A stretch of DNA of 64,000 nt from Catalinimonas alkaloidigena (GCF_029504655.1 NZ_JAQFIL010000001.1:7671188-7735187); one strand, 5' to 3'. Counted from the stretch's first letter, positions 8,213 through 17,924 are shown. The notes: generated by a model from the letters alone, not told the origin. Made by a program: numbers and translations.

Positions 8213-11200
8213 CTATCTAATGATGGTGACGCTTCCGGTTTTGCTACCGGCTTCTTCTCCGCAGTCAATCAGATAAAAGTAGACTCCATCCGCTACGGCC
8301 CTACCATGAATGGTACCGTCCCAGCCACTGGCATTATTGTAATTTTCTATTTCAGCCAGCTTACTTCCTAAGCGGTCAAAAATGGTGAGTTTACAATCGG
8401 GAAACAGATCCATTCTTTCCACATACCAGGTGTCATGGCGACCATCATTATTGGGAGTAAATGCTTTGTCAGGAGCTACATCCAGTGAGCGATCCACATT
8501 GAGGGTATAGCTAACGGTAGTTTGGCACCCCTCTGTATTGGTCACTATACAAGTATAAGTAGTAGAAATGAGAGGCCGAGCAATAGGGTTAGCAATCGTA
8601 CTGTCGCTAAGTGAAGTCCCTGGTGACCATATGTAAGAAGCCCCCCCACTGGCATTTAGCTGCAAAGTGTCTCCTAAAGAGATTCTGTCAGATGACGCAT
8701 TTATGTTTGCTTCAGGATTATCAGCTTGTACTATTTCTATACTGGCTGTTTCTGTACAGTGGGCATCAGTTAAGGCTGTGAGTGTATAGATGCCTGCTTC
8801 ATTTACAGTGATATTGGTTCCGCTTTCACCATTATCCCAGGCATAAGAGGCAAAACCTTCATTAGCAGCAATTTCTAGCTGTTCATCAGGACATAAATTA
8901 GGGCTTCCGAGTGTTTCAATGTATAGCTCAGGAATATCAATAATCGTTACTTCCTGAGTATATGTGTCTTTTACACTATTATTATCGGCAATAATTTTTA
9001 AACTGACTGTATAAGTACCTGCTTCAGCAAATGAATGGCTCACAGAAGCTTCATTTTGATTGTTACTTTCATCTCCGAAGCTCCACTGGTAGCTGATATC
9101 CTGTCCATTGATCGTAGTAGGGCTGACAGATACGTCTAATGTTTGATTAAGGCATACACTCGCCGGTATGTCTATTTGGGCACGTGCTATTTCTATGGGG
9201 CTGCTTTCTTTGGTACAGCCGGTTTCATTTTGGATAGTAGCGGTATAGCTGCCTGGCTCAGTTACATTGAGGGTAGTTGTGGTCGCCCCACTAATGAGCT
9301 GACCATCTTTTTTCCAACTATAAGTGCTTCCTAGCACAGCTTCTACATTTAACGTAGCCTGTCCGTCTTCAAAGAGTACCAGCGGATCATCAGAGGTGAT
9401 GCTAATAGATTCAGGTTCGCTCACCTTGATATATGTTTTAGTAGTGTCACTCACGCAGCCCCCGTCTTGTTCGCCTGCTTTGACATAAAGTACATACCAG
9501 CCTTCATTATCTTTGCTGGCATTATTGATGACCGGGTTTTGCTCATTGGAAGTAAATCCGTTGGGGCCGGTCCAGAAGAAGCGTGCGTTTACATTTTGGG
9601 CTCTTAGTATAATTCTGTCGCCAAAACAGAATGCTTCTTCAGGATTTATATCAATGATAGTAGGTTTATCCGGCACAAATCCTTCTGGGCGAACTACCTG
9701 CACTACATTAGAAACGATCTCGTTACAGTCAAAGCCGTTGTGAGATGAGGATAATTTTACTCTGTAATAAGCCTCATTAAGAGTGGTGAAAGTAAAGATA
9801 GAATCAGTGGCAGCGGCAAGGGGGGTAAAACTATTGCCATCGGCTGAACTTTCCCATTGGTAGGTGACCCCAATGGCTTTGGTTACTGAAAGCTCATAGG
9901 GGAGCAGATCACATACTCCTAATCCATTTTGAGGTTCTAAAATGGGCTTAACACAGTTTCGGTTAAGCTGAACGGTGATTACATCGCTAGCAATTTCCGC
10001 ATAGGCAAGGTCAGGCTTACCGTCGCCATTGAGGTCTCCGGCACGTACACTCTGTATCCCCTCGCTGCTAAGAATGGTTTTTTTAGTATTGAAATCCAGG
10101 CTGCTTTCGGTACTTTGATTGAGTAAGACTACCAGTCGGTTCCCGGAGGCGGAAGCGTACAGAATATCCAGTTTGCCATTGCCATCCATATCGGCAAGTT
10201 CCAGACCGTCCCTTCCAATACTGATCTGGTCGATACGTAGGGCATCTGTAAAAGATAAGGACTGAGCAGTAGAAGTATTTTTGAATATCCCAACATAAGA
10301 CTTATTGATGATGATAATCTCAGGCTTGCCATCACCATTCAAGTCTCCGGCTCGCATGTTAGTGGTCAGGCCAGAGGTACTCAATTCCAGATGCTCACTG
10401 AAACTGATATTGCCGGGACTGCTGCTGTTTTTAATTATATAAATCCCACTACCTTCATCTTCTGAAACCATAATATCAAATTTCCCATCTCCATCCAGGT
10501 CTTCAATATCTATACCGCTAATCTTTTCATTATTGATATTGAACTGCTGAAAAGGAAGAATAGGTGTAGGATTGAAACTGATGTCCCCCTCGCTACTGGT
10601 ATTTCTAAATATTGAAATTACACCATCAACTGTAATTGTAGTTACTATAATTTCTGGCTTCCCATCTCCATCCAGGTCTTTGATATCCATTCTGGCAGAT
10701 GAATTACCATCTACTGTATAGGAAAGGGGAGGGGTAGTCTCATTAAACTTTATTTCATCACTTACAGTGGTATCGGTTATGTTTTTGTGAATATAAATTC
10801 TCTCTTTATTGGTATTTGAGTTTGAAGCTGAAAATACTAAGTCAGCAAAACCATCACCGTCCAGATCTCCACAACGTACCCAACGTGTGTCTGCACCTAA
10901 CTCAAATTCTCTCTGTGTAAAATTTACAGAACTGATGTCAGGAGAAGTATTTTCCAGTATGGTAATTTCATCATTCTTCAAGTCGGAAGTGGCGATATCT
11001 ACCTTGCCATCCAGGTTAAAATCACACATGCAGAGGTTGGCCAAATCATTCCCTGACGATGGAAAGGAGATGGGAGCTTCTAACTGACTGTTCTCGAAGC
11101 CTTGCCCGTCAAAGCTTAAGGTAAAATTTTGTGTGGAGTATGCGGTAAGCTGTGTATCCAGCCTTGTGACGGAAATACTACCGTAGGTAGCTCCGGCAGG

Positions 11201-11434
11201 TACTTTGACTTTGATGGTACCATCAGTGAGTGATACAATCTCTCCGGCAGCAGCACCAAACATTACAAGTATGTTGTTTTGATCAGCGCCAAAATTTTGA
11301 CCGCTAATGGTAACGATTTCCTCTACAGTGCCATAGGTTCTGTCAATGTTATTGATGACAGGGGCTTGAGCATGTACATGCTGTAAGACAGTGAGTATGA
11401 GGACGAACGCAAGTAGATATCGGTAGGATTGCAT
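8213..11434 (-). CDS. Giant secreted protein with IPT/TIG, FG-GAP, PKD and gliding-type C-terminal domains
   Basis: The 1073-residue product has a signal peptide ending at about residue 22 (HVHAQA). An IPT/TIG immunoglobulin-like domain (VINNIDRTYGTVEEIVTISG) covers about 25-105. A series of FG-GAP/VCBS repeats, each with a calcium-binding pattern such as DLDGDGKPEI, DLNGDGKPDL or DMDGNGKLDI, spans about 125-490 and should form a beta-propeller. Ig-like modules follow, then a PKD domain near 790-850 (YQWSFGD, HSFAEAGTYTVSL). The last 90 residues are the gliding-motility-associated C-terminal domain (AFTPNNDGRHDTW, then FDRLGS, then SGWDGT and DGVYFYLI), a T9SS type B sorting signal. It is probably a cell-surface adhesin. 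Confidence 0.9.
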   Translation of the reverse strand: MQSYRYLLAFVLILTVLQHVHAQAPVINNIDRTYGTVEEIVTISGQNFGADQNNILVMFGAAAGEIVSLTDGTIKVKVPAGATYGSISVTRLDTQLTAYSTQNFTLSFDGQGFENSQLEAPISFPSSGNDLANLCMCDFNLDGKVDIATSDLKNDEITILENTSPDISSVNFTQREFELGADTRWVRCGDLDGDGFADLVFSASNSNTNKERIYIHKNITDTTVSDEIKFNETTPPLSYTVDGNSSARMDIKDLDGDGKPEIIVTTITVDGVISIFRNTSSEGDISFNPTPILPFQQFNINNEKISGIDIEDLDGDGKFDIMVSEDEGSGIYIIKNSSSPGNISFSEHLELSTSGLTTNMRAGDLNGDGKPEIIIINKSYVGIFKNTSTAQSLSFTDALRIDQISIGRDGLELADMDGNGKLDILYASASGNRLVVLLNQSTESSLDFNTKKTILSSEGIQSVRAGDLNGDGKPDLAYAEIASDVITVQLNRNCVKPILEPQNGLGVCDLLPYELSVTKAIGVTYQWESSADGNSFTPLAAATDSIFTFTTLNEAYYRVKLSSSHNGFDCNEIVSNVVQVVRPEGFVPDKPTIIDINPEEAFCFGDRIILRAQNVNARFFWTGPNGFTSNEQNPVINNASKDNEGWYVLYVKAGEQDGGCVSDTTKTYIKVSEPESISITSDDPLVLFEDGQATLNVEAVLGSTYSWKKDGQLISGATTTTLNVTEPGSYTATIQNETGCTKESSPIEIARAQIDIPASVCLNQTLDVSVSPTTINGQDISYQWSFGDESNNQNEASVSHSFAEAGTYTVSLKIIADNNSVKDTYTQEVTIIDIPELYIETLGSPNLCPDEQLEIAANEGFASYAWDNGESGTNITVNEAGIYTLTALTDAHCTETASIEIVQADNPEANINASSDRISLGDTLQLNASGGASYIWSPGTSLSDSTIANPIARPLISTTYTCIVTNTEGCQTTVSYTLNVDRSLDVAPDKAFTPNNDGRHDTWYVERMDLFPDCKLTIFDRLGSKLAEIENYNNASGWDGTIHGRAVADGVYFYLIDCGEEAGSKTGSVTIIR

Positions 11435-11646
11435 AAGATTCCTGAATAAGTCAATTCAATCAGACAAGATAAGTCCTGTTACCTCCATAAGCCCTCAAAC
11501 AGTGTGGAGAAGCCAACCTTTGTAATATCTTTTGATAGAATGAACAAAACTAAAAAAGGGCTTTTTAGAGGATTTTTCTTAAATAGGGGAGAGTTGTATT
11601 TATAGACCTTGTTGAATCTTTTTTTCAAAATCATAAAGCTGATTTT

Positions 11647-12273
11647 ATGGATGCGTTATTATTAGTGGATATTCAGAATGACTTTTTATCGGGAGGTGCA
11701 CTGGAGGTAGAAGAAGGCGACCAGATTGTACCTGTAGTGAATGACCTTCAGCCTTATTTTGACCTGGTAGTGGCTACCCAGGATTTTCACCCGGCTGATC
11801 ATGCTAGCTTTGCCGCTAACCATGAAGGTAAAAAGCCGGGAGACCACATTGATTTAGGCGGTTTAGATCAGATTCTCTGGCCGGTACACTGTGTACAGGG
11901 TTCTGAAGGAGCTGAGTTTTCCAAAGATCTGAACATGGACAAAGTCGCTACTGTAGTAAAGAAAGGCCTGGATAAAAATATTGACAGTTATAGTGGGTTT
12001 TACGATAATGGACATAAACGTGCCACCGGCCTAAGCAAGTATCTGAAAGACAAAGGAGTTGATAGAGTATTTATCACTGGCTTAGCAGCTGATGTCTGTG
12101 TAAAGTTTACTGCCCTGGATGCCCTGAAAGAAGGCTTTGAGACAGTAGTGATCAAAGATGCTACGCGGGCAGTCAATTTACAGGAAGGTGATTATGAGAA
12201 AACTATGGAAGAACTGAGAGAAGAAGGGGTGAAAGTGATGCAGAGCAAAGACGTAGTGAAGATGAAAACCTGA
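11647..12273 (+). CDS. pncA: Nicotinamidase
   Basis: Hydrolyses nicotinamide to nicotinate and ammonia in the NAD salvage pathway. The protein has 208 residues, usual for the family. The catalytic triad is visible as Asp8 (VDIQNDFLSGG), Lys106 (VVKKGLDK) and Cys151 (LAADVCVKFTALDA). The metal ligands are Asp46 and His48 (TQDFHPADHASF) and His81 (WPVHCVQG). The start ATG gives the canonical N-terminus with no extension. It is a single gene, facing away from the large surface protein gene and converging on gap. Salvage of nicotinamide fits with the 3-hydroxyanthranilate dioxygenase found 6 kb away, since both feed NAD synthesis. Confidence 0.95.
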   Translation: MDALLLVDIQNDFLSGGALEVEEGDQIVPVVNDLQPYFDLVVATQDFHPADHASFAANHEGKKPGDHIDLGGLDQILWPVHCVQGSEGAEFSKDLNMDKVATVVKKGLDKNIDSYSGFYDNGHKRATGLSKYLKDKGVDRVFITGLAADVCVKFTALDALKEGFETVVIKDATRAVNLQEGDYEKTMEELREEGVKVMQSKDVVKMKT

Positions 12274-12284
12274 GTCTGTGCTTA

Positions 12285-12325
12285 CCTAAAAAAAGAAAGC
12301 TCTGCCAAATAAAAGGCAGAGCTTC
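12285..12325 (-). terminator. Terminator for gap, shared with the convergent pncA
   Basis: AAGCTCTGCC (12297-12306) and GGCAGAGCTT (12315-12324) form a perfect stem around an 8-base A-rich loop. Read on the minus strand it is followed by a T-rich tract (12285-12296), so it is strong for gap. On the plus strand the T tail is weak. Confidence 0.85.
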
Positions 12326-12348
12326 ATAAAGAATTATTTTGAGCAAGA

Positions 12349-13406
<1,058 letters not shown>

Positions 13407-13549
13407 TTTTAGATCGTAGTTAAGAGAATATATACACTTCGATTATACTCGTTTTAATAAAACTTGTTTAGGAATATTGGTGTTAGTATGACTGAAATGC
13501 TTTATTTGGAGACATTTGAACTCTATTTCAAGAAAAATAGCGTCATCGT

Positions 13550-13580
13550 TTTGCAATTTTAAAACAGCGCTTTATATTTG
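13550..13580 (+). promoter_or_regulatory. Perfect Bacteroidota promoter for the tRNA-Glu pair
   Basis: TTTG (13550-13553), a 19-base spacer and TATATTTG (13573-13580) match the primary sigma consensus of Bacteroidota without mismatch. The first tRNA begins 29 bases after the -7 box, as expected for a stable-RNA unit with a short leader. Confidence 0.88.
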
Positions 13581-13608
13581 CGGTCTCAAAACCAAAAGAG
13601 GTTAACAT

Positions 13609-13680
13609 GGTCCGTTCGTCTAGGGGTTAGGACGCCAGGTTTTCATCCTGGTAACAGGGGTTCGATTCCCCTACGGACTA
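13609..13680 (+). tRNA. tRNA-Glu (anticodon UUC), first copy
   Basis: A full cloverleaf can be drawn. Acceptor GGTCCGT pairs with ACGGACT (first pair a G-U wobble). The D arm is GTCT with GGAC, the anticodon arm CCAGG with CCTGG around TTTTCAT (anticodon TTC), and the T arm AGGGG with CCCCT around TTCGATT. The discriminator is A. The 3' CCA is not encoded: the gene is followed by CTTA. Confidence 0.97.
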
Positions 13681-13755
13681 CTTAAATTTTGTTTAATTCA
13701 CTTTCTCACTGTTTGCAATTGAGAAAAACTTTCGCCACGCTGAGTGGTGATTGAC

Positions 13756-13827
13756 GGTCCGTTCGTCTAGGGGTTAGGACGCCAGGTTTTCATCCTGGTA
13801 ACAGGGGTTCGATTCCCCTACGGACTA
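13756..13827 (+). tRNA. tRNA-Glu (anticodon UUC), second copy with encoded CCA
   Basis: Identical over all 72 bases to the copy at 13609-13680, 75 bases downstream. Unlike the first copy it is followed directly by CCA (13828-13830). The two must come from one transcript, as there is a promoter only before the first and a terminator only after the second. Confidence 0.97.
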
Positions 13828-13830
13828 CCA

Positions 13831-13866
13831 AAGTCCTTGTCATTACGACAAGGACTTTTTTATTTT
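13831..13866 (+). terminator. Terminator of the tRNA-Glu unit
   Basis: AAGTCCTTGTC (13831-13841) and GACAAGGACTT (13847-13857) form a perfect 11-base stem with a five-base loop, followed by TTTTATTTT. It begins directly after the CCA of the second tRNA. Confidence 0.95.
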
Positions 13867-14042
13867 ACACCCTTCCGCGTTCTTATCCGCACTTAATGTT
13901 ATTGGTTTACAGCCTTAACTTATGGAAGCACACGAAAAATTCCGGTCCTTTATGCGGTTGGCGTTATTGTTTTAGCTCGGTAATTGCTGGCCCGGAAAAC
14001 GTTTTGAAGAGCATGTAAAATTGACTCGCCTATCACGGAGGT

Positions 14043-14396
14043 ATGGCAACTGCTAATCGGATAGCTCCTGTCGGAGAAACTTTCAGCTGTATTGAAGGTG
14101 TATTACAGACTGTAGAAATACATGGGAAAGAGCAATTCGGGCAAGGGTTTCTTGACTTGATCGAAGAAGGAGCTTATCTGTATAATTCGGAGCCTCCCGC
14201 TCACACGCTTACTATTGCGGAGTCTGTGTCTAACAATGGCAGTATTGCCTTTGTGCATCCATCGTATGGGCGTAAGCGGTTTTCTTACGCTACCCTTTAG
14301 ATAAGACCAAAAACTTATGTGCTGGGCAGAAGCTATCAGGTTTATGAGCCCCTTGAAGAAATCATAACGCAGATAGCTGAATATTGCGTAGCCTAA
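14043..14396 (+). pseudogene. Small ORF interrupted by an in-frame amber codon
   Basis: An ATG at 14043, two bases after a purine-rich GGAGG, opens an 85-codon frame that stops at TAG (14298-14300). The same frame continues without a break for 31 more codons to TAA at 14394-14396, and this tail reads like real protein (RPKTYVLGRSYQVYEPLEE, then IITQIAEY). The joined product would be about 117 residues and matches no family I recognise. It ends 18 bases before the end of the convergent tetR gene. It may be a gene killed by a nonsense mutation, or chance. A competing minus-strand frame over the same bases is arginine-rich and looks like a shadow. Confidence 0.35.
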
Positions 14397-14414
14397 AAAC
14401 ACTTTCTTTGTCAT

Positions 14415-15035
14415 TTAGCGTTTACTCACAATGTCAATATATTCGTACATGCCTTTGGTCGTAAGATAGGGTACGAGCATGCTAAAGGCAAGCATCGTGT
14501 AGTGCTTAAGTTTTTGTTGTTCATCCCCTTCATACAATACCTCGGCATGCCCTATCCAGGCATCCGATAAGAGGCTCAGTTGCTCAGTTAGGTGAGCATA
14601 CTGGCTGACAGGAATATCATTTTTGAAAATTCCCTCTTGCGTTAAAGCTTCTGTAAATTGTGAGAGCTGCTGTTTTCGTGTATGCGTCAGTGCTCGGTAG
14701 TGTAGTTGTATCTTAGGATATTTACGCATGATGGCTACAAAATCTGCCATTAAAAAACGATAGGCATAGAGCTTATGGTATACATATGACAAGGTCTGGT
14801 AAACCAGATGCAGGCTAAAACTTTGTGCTTCAAATTGGGTAAGCTGCTGGTCGAAAGCCTCTACAAGTTGCATATACAGAGCATATACTAAATCCTCTTT
14901 GGTGCGGAAGTGGTACCGTAAGTTACCATCACTGATTTTTAGAGTGGCAGCGATATTTTTGGCTGAAGTACTCTCCAAGCCTCTTTCATTAAATAAGTCT
15001 TTGGCTGTTGCTAATATTTTTTCTTTGGTATTCAT
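14415..15035 (-). CDS. TetR/AcrR family transcriptional repressor
   Basis: A 206-residue regulator with the N-terminal helix-turn-helix of the TetR family (ILATAKDLFNERGLESTSAK at 7-26, then IAATLKISDGNLRYHF at 28-43). The remaining helical domain binds ligand and dimerises and is not conserved enough to name an inducer. It is transcribed away from an FAD monooxygenase gene. The 87-base gap between the two starts carries two matching inverted repeats (15050-15065 and 15095-15112) that are probably its operators. It therefore likely represses itself and the monooxygenase until a small aromatic or antibiotic-like compound appears. Confidence 0.9.
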   Translation of the reverse strand: MNTKEKILATAKDLFNERGLESTSAKNIAATLKISDGNLRYHFRTKEDLVYALYMQLVEAFDQQLTQFEAQSFSLHLVYQTLSYVYHKLYAYRFLMADFVAIMRKYPKIQLHYRALTHTRKQQLSQFTEALTQEGIFKNDIPVSQYAHLTEQLSLLSDAWIGHAEVLYEGDEQQKLKHYTMLAFSMLVPYLTTKGMYEYIDIVSKR

Positions 15036-15049
15036 TATAAAAATTAGTA

Positions 15050-15065
15050 TAGCTCTACAGAGCTA
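15050..15065. promoter_or_regulatory. Operator 1 for the TetR regulator
   Basis: TAGCTCT-AC-AGAGCTA, a perfect 16-base inverted repeat, lies 15 bases upstream of the tetR start codon, in the region where the upstream promoter box of the monooxygenase gene would lie. The same half-site recurs at 15095-15112. Confidence 0.75.
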
Positions 15066-15084
15066 ATGTATGAAAATAATTTTA

Positions 15085-15092
15085 TACCTTTG
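15085..15092 (+). promoter_or_regulatory. Promoter -7 box for the FAD monooxygenase
   Basis: TACCTTTG matches TAnnTTTG exactly and sits between the two TetR operators, 30 bases before the start codon. No good TTTG box is found 19-20 bases upstream; that position falls on operator 1, so the promoter may be weak or rely on other contacts. Confidence 0.6.
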
Positions 15093-15094
15093 CT

Positions 15095-15112
15095 TTAGCC
15101 CTAAAGAGCTAA
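15095..15112. promoter_or_regulatory. Operator 2 for the TetR regulator
   Basis: TTAGCCCT-AA-AGAGCTAA is an 18-base inverted repeat with one mismatch and shares the AGAGCTA half-site with operator 1. The centres are 46 bases apart. It covers the expected transcription start just after the -7 box at 15085-15092, so binding would block initiation. Confidence 0.75.
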
Positions 15113-15122
15113 TTTTAATGAC

Positions 15123-16265
15123 ATGAAAAAAATAGCAATAATCGGTGGAGGTATAGGCGGTTTATGCGCAGCTGTAGCCCTACAGCAAAAAGGTTTTGAC
15201 GCTCAGGTGTACGAAAAAGCTCCGCAGCTAAAGGCAGTGGGAGCAGGGATAAGTCTTTCGGCCAATGCGGTACTGGCACTTCGGCAAATAAAGCTGGATG
15301 AGCCATTGATACAGGCAGGCAATATTTTGCGGCATATGCGTATTCTGGATGAAAAGGGAAAGCAGATTGCTGATACCAATCTTGAACCGGTTGAGCGAGA
15401 ATTCGGAGCGGTAAACTTTTCCATCCACCGAGCGATACTGCATGAAATTTTGATGGAACATCTAACTCCCGGAAGTCTGCATTTGGGGAAGGCCTTGAGT
15501 AGTTTTCAGCAGCACAAACAAGTTATGCGCTGTACTTTTGAAGACGGAGCAGAAGTTAGCGCTGATGCCGTTATTGCTTTTGATGGCATTCATTCTGCGG
15601 TGCGTAAGCAGTTATTGCCTGAGTTGGACATAAGATACGCAGGTTATACCTGCTGGAGAGCTATTATAGATTATGTCCCTGAAGGATGGGAAGGGCATCA
15701 GGCTACCGAAACATGGGGCAGAAATGGAAGGTTTGGAATCGTACCTATAGGCCATGGAAAACTGTACTGGTTTGCTACTGCCAATGCCCCTGAGCAAGAT
15801 CAGCGAATGCGGTTTTTTGGAGTACAGGAACTAAGAAAACATTTTGAAAGCTACCATGCGCCAATTGATGATATCCTTAGTCATACGCGAGACGAGCATT
15901 TGATCTGGAACGATATTATTGACCTTAAACCTATTCCTCAGTATGCTTTTGGCAGAGTAGCATTGGCTGGGGATGCAGCACATGCCACTACACCCAATAT
16001 GGGCCAGGGTGCCTGCATGGCTATTGAAGATGCGATGGTCATAGCTAATTTGCTGGAAAGGTATGGGGTAGAAGAAGCATTTCAGAGATATGAAAGCCAG
16101 CGCATGAAAAGAACTCATACCATTGTCAAGTCATCTTATCAGCTAGGAAAAGTAGCACAATGGGAAAATAAGCTGCTTGCAAAATTAAGAAATATTGCTT
16201 TTCGCTTAATCCCAGTGTCAGTACAGCAAAAACAGATCAGGCAGGTATATAATGTAAAATTATGA
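15123..16265 (+). CDS. FAD-dependent monooxygenase (PHBH-like, group A)
   Basis: A 380-residue flavoprotein of the aromatic hydroxylase/TetX type. The N-terminal FAD-binding GGGIGG (8-13) with the acidic end of strand two (VYEKA), and the second FAD motif GDAAHATTPNMGQG (about 283-296), are both intact. Such enzymes use NAD(P)H and oxygen to hydroxylate aromatic compounds or antibiotics. The short linker and lack of a C-terminal thioredoxin-like domain fit the small single-component class. It is divergent from the TetR gene with shared operators, so it is probably an inducible detoxification enzyme. The 3' end overlaps the convergent receiver gene by 6 bases. The substrate is unknown. Confidence 0.9.
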   Translation: MKKIAIIGGGIGGLCAAVALQQKGFDAQVYEKAPQLKAVGAGISLSANAVLALRQIKLDEPLIQAGNILRHMRILDEKGKQIADTNLEPVEREFGAVNFSIHRAILHEILMEHLTPGSLHLGKALSSFQQHKQVMRCTFEDGAEVSADAVIAFDGIHSAVRKQLLPELDIRYAGYTCWRAIIDYVPEGWEGHQATETWGRNGRFGIVPIGHGKLYWFATANAPEQDQRMRFFGVQELRKHFESYHAPIDDILSHTRDEHLIWNDIIDLKPIPQYAFGRVALAGDAAHATTPNMGQGACMAIEDAMVIANLLERYGVEEAFQRYESQRMKRTHTIVKSSYQLGKVAQWENKLLAKLRNIAFRLIPVSVQQKQIRQVYNVKL

Positions 16266-16655
16266 TTTTGAGGCGCTTTCGGAGAGCATCTCAACAAGCC
16301 TTTCTTTAGAAAGAGGCTTACTGATGAAGCGACTTACAGCGTCATATTGTAGTGCTTCCTCATTGTCCTTCTCCCGCACAGAACTGGTGAGAATGACTAT
16401 TTCTGTCTGTGCATATTGAGGATAGTAAAGCTCTTCGTATTTTTCTACAAAATCCACACCGCCCAGTTCAGGCATATTGAGGTCAAGAAGTATATAACGA
16501 GGAAACTTCTTTCCTTCTGAGTGAAGTTCCTTCAAGGCTTCTAATGCCTCTACGCCACTACTGTAGGTAACAAAAAGATCGGAATAGCCTGATTTCTCTA
16601 TGAGCATCGCATAGATCTCAAGCGCATCTTCATCATCATCAATCATGAATATCAT
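16260..16655 (-). CDS. Single-domain response regulator
   Basis: A 131-residue receiver domain with no output domain. The acidic pair is Asp7/Asp8, the phosphoacceptor is Asp58 (YILLDLNMPELGG, 54-66), the Thr/Ser switch lies at 90-91 (ILTSS) and the conserved lysine is Lys113 (SKPLS). The gene begins 15 bases after the stop of the upstream histidine kinase gene, so the two form an operon and probably a phosphorelay. Lacking a DNA-binding domain, it must act by protein contacts or pass phosphate onwards. Confidence 0.93.
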   Translation of the reverse strand: MIFMIDDDEDALEIYAMLIEKSGYSDLFVTYSSGVEALEALKELHSEGKKFPRYILLDLNMPELGGVDFVEKYEELYYPQYAQTEIVILTSSVREKDNEEALQYDAVSRFISKPLSKERLVEMLSESASKS

Positions 16656-16670
16656 AACTGCTCAAATTTA

Positions 16671-17924
16671 TTAATATTCTTTCAAGAATATTTTAAATAC
16701 TGACCCTTTATCGGGTTGACTGTTTACTTCAATATAACCACCATTTTTTTCCAGAATTGTTTGGATAATATAGAGTCCCAAACCCATTCCTTCTACACGC
16801 TTATTGATCCTGCGAAAAGGTAAAAAGAGCTGTTCACGATATTTGATCAAATTGATTCCCACTCCGTTATCCTCAAAAATTATGAGGCAGTGCTCTTTTT
16901 TTCGCTTTAGACTAATTTTTAGCTGTAGTGCTTGATCAGGTTTGCAGTGCTTAATCGCATTACTGATCATATTATCAATAATAGTGTATAAATAGCTTTT
17001 TACATAATTGACTGTACAGCTTTCTTCATCATTTATCTGTACGATAGCCTGGGTTTGCTGTATTACACCCTGCTTGCGCTCAAGTACGTGTTCCAGAATT
17101 TCTCTGAGAGAGATGTTTTGCTTCAGCTCTTCAGGGTGGCTATGCAACTCTATGACCTGAATCAGTCCTTTTAAGGAAGTGTCAAGATGATTTACGCTGC
17201 GAATAATTTTGGGTAGCACTTTTTGCCTCTGCTCTGCTGAAAGGTCATAAAAAGTGTCTGCAAGGAGCTGAAGGCGAGCTACGGGTACTCGCAAATCATG
17301 GGCGGTAGCATGTACAAGGTCATCCAGGTATTGATTTATACGGCTGAGCTGATGGTTTTTTTCTTCAATCTGTTCGGATTGCTTCTTCCGTTCGTGTATG
17401 TCAGTAGCTGAGCTAACCCAATGGGTAATTTTACCTGAATCATTCTTCATGGGCATGCTCCTGACCAGATGCCAGCGATAGGTATTGTCCTTAGCTTTTT
17501 TCAGCCTGTATTCAATTTCACAAGGTTCTTCGGAATGTAATGCTTTTTGCCACAACCTCAGGCTTTCTTCAAAGTCATCGGGGTGAATGGTTTCCTGCCA
17601 TCTGTTTCTTTTTAATTCTCTGAGCGTGTACCCGGTATAACGAAAAAAGCGTTTGTTGAAATATTCCGGTTGCCCATCGGAGCGAATAATCCAGAGGAGC
17701 TGGGCCATATGCTCTGTCAGAAACTTGAGCCTTTTCATTTTTTTGTGACCGGTGCCCAGGCTGTTCACTGAAGTGGCAGTGATTTCATCATTTTTTTCCC
17801 CCGCTATCCATGCCTGCTCTGCTTCATACAGTTCCTTGCGCAAATTGAGTATCTTTTTTCTTAGCATCTCTCTTGAGTTGTTAGGCTCTGAAGCCTTGCT
17901 TTGTTGAAAAGAAGAGTTACTCAT
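16671..17924 (-). CDS. PAS-domain sensor histidine kinase
   Basis: This 417-residue kinase has no clear membrane span from the chosen start (MSNSSFQQSK, 17924), so it is probably cytoplasmic. An in-frame ATG at 18050 would add a hydrophobic 42-residue leader of odd composition, which I consider untranslated but cannot exclude. Domains: a coiled segment (20-40), a PAS fold at about 65-180 with a PAC-like end (WVSSATDIHERKK), a dimerisation helix with phosphoacceptor His209 (AHDLRVPVARL), and an ATPase domain with an N box (NMISNAIKH), G1 (DNGVGI) and G2 (GMGLGLYI). It is paired with the downstream receiver gene. Confidence 0.9.
   Translation of the reverse strand: MSNSSFQQSKASEPNNSREMLRKKILNLRKELYEAEQAWIAGEKNDEITATSVNSLGTGHKKMKRLKFLTEHMAQLLWIIRSDGQPEYFNKRFFRYTGYTLRELKRNRWQETIHPDDFEESLRLWQKALHSEEPCEIEYRLKKAKDNTYRWHLVRSMPMKNDSGKITHWVSSATDIHERKKQSEQIEEKNHQLSRINQYLDDLVHATAHDLRVPVARLQLLADTFYDLSAEQRQKVLPKIIRSVNHLDTSLKGLIQVIELHSHPEELKQNISLREILEHVLERKQGVIQQTQAIVQINDEESCTVNYVKSYLYTIIDNMISNAIKHCKPDQALQLKISLKRKKEHCLIIFEDNGVGINLIKYREQLFLPFRRINKRVEGMGLGLYIIQTILEKNGGYIEVNSQPDKGSVFKIFLKEY

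Noticed and set aside
8213..11434. Repeats in the large surface protein as a CRISPR or DNA repeat array
   Set aside because: The similarity is at protein level (FG-GAP modules) with varied spacing and divergent DNA.
14103..14414. Minus-strand frame of 103 codons beside tetR
   Set aside because: It is rich in Arg, Trp and basic runs in its second half, as expected of an antisense shadow, and overlaps a plus-strand frame with better protein-like composition. No family is recognisable.
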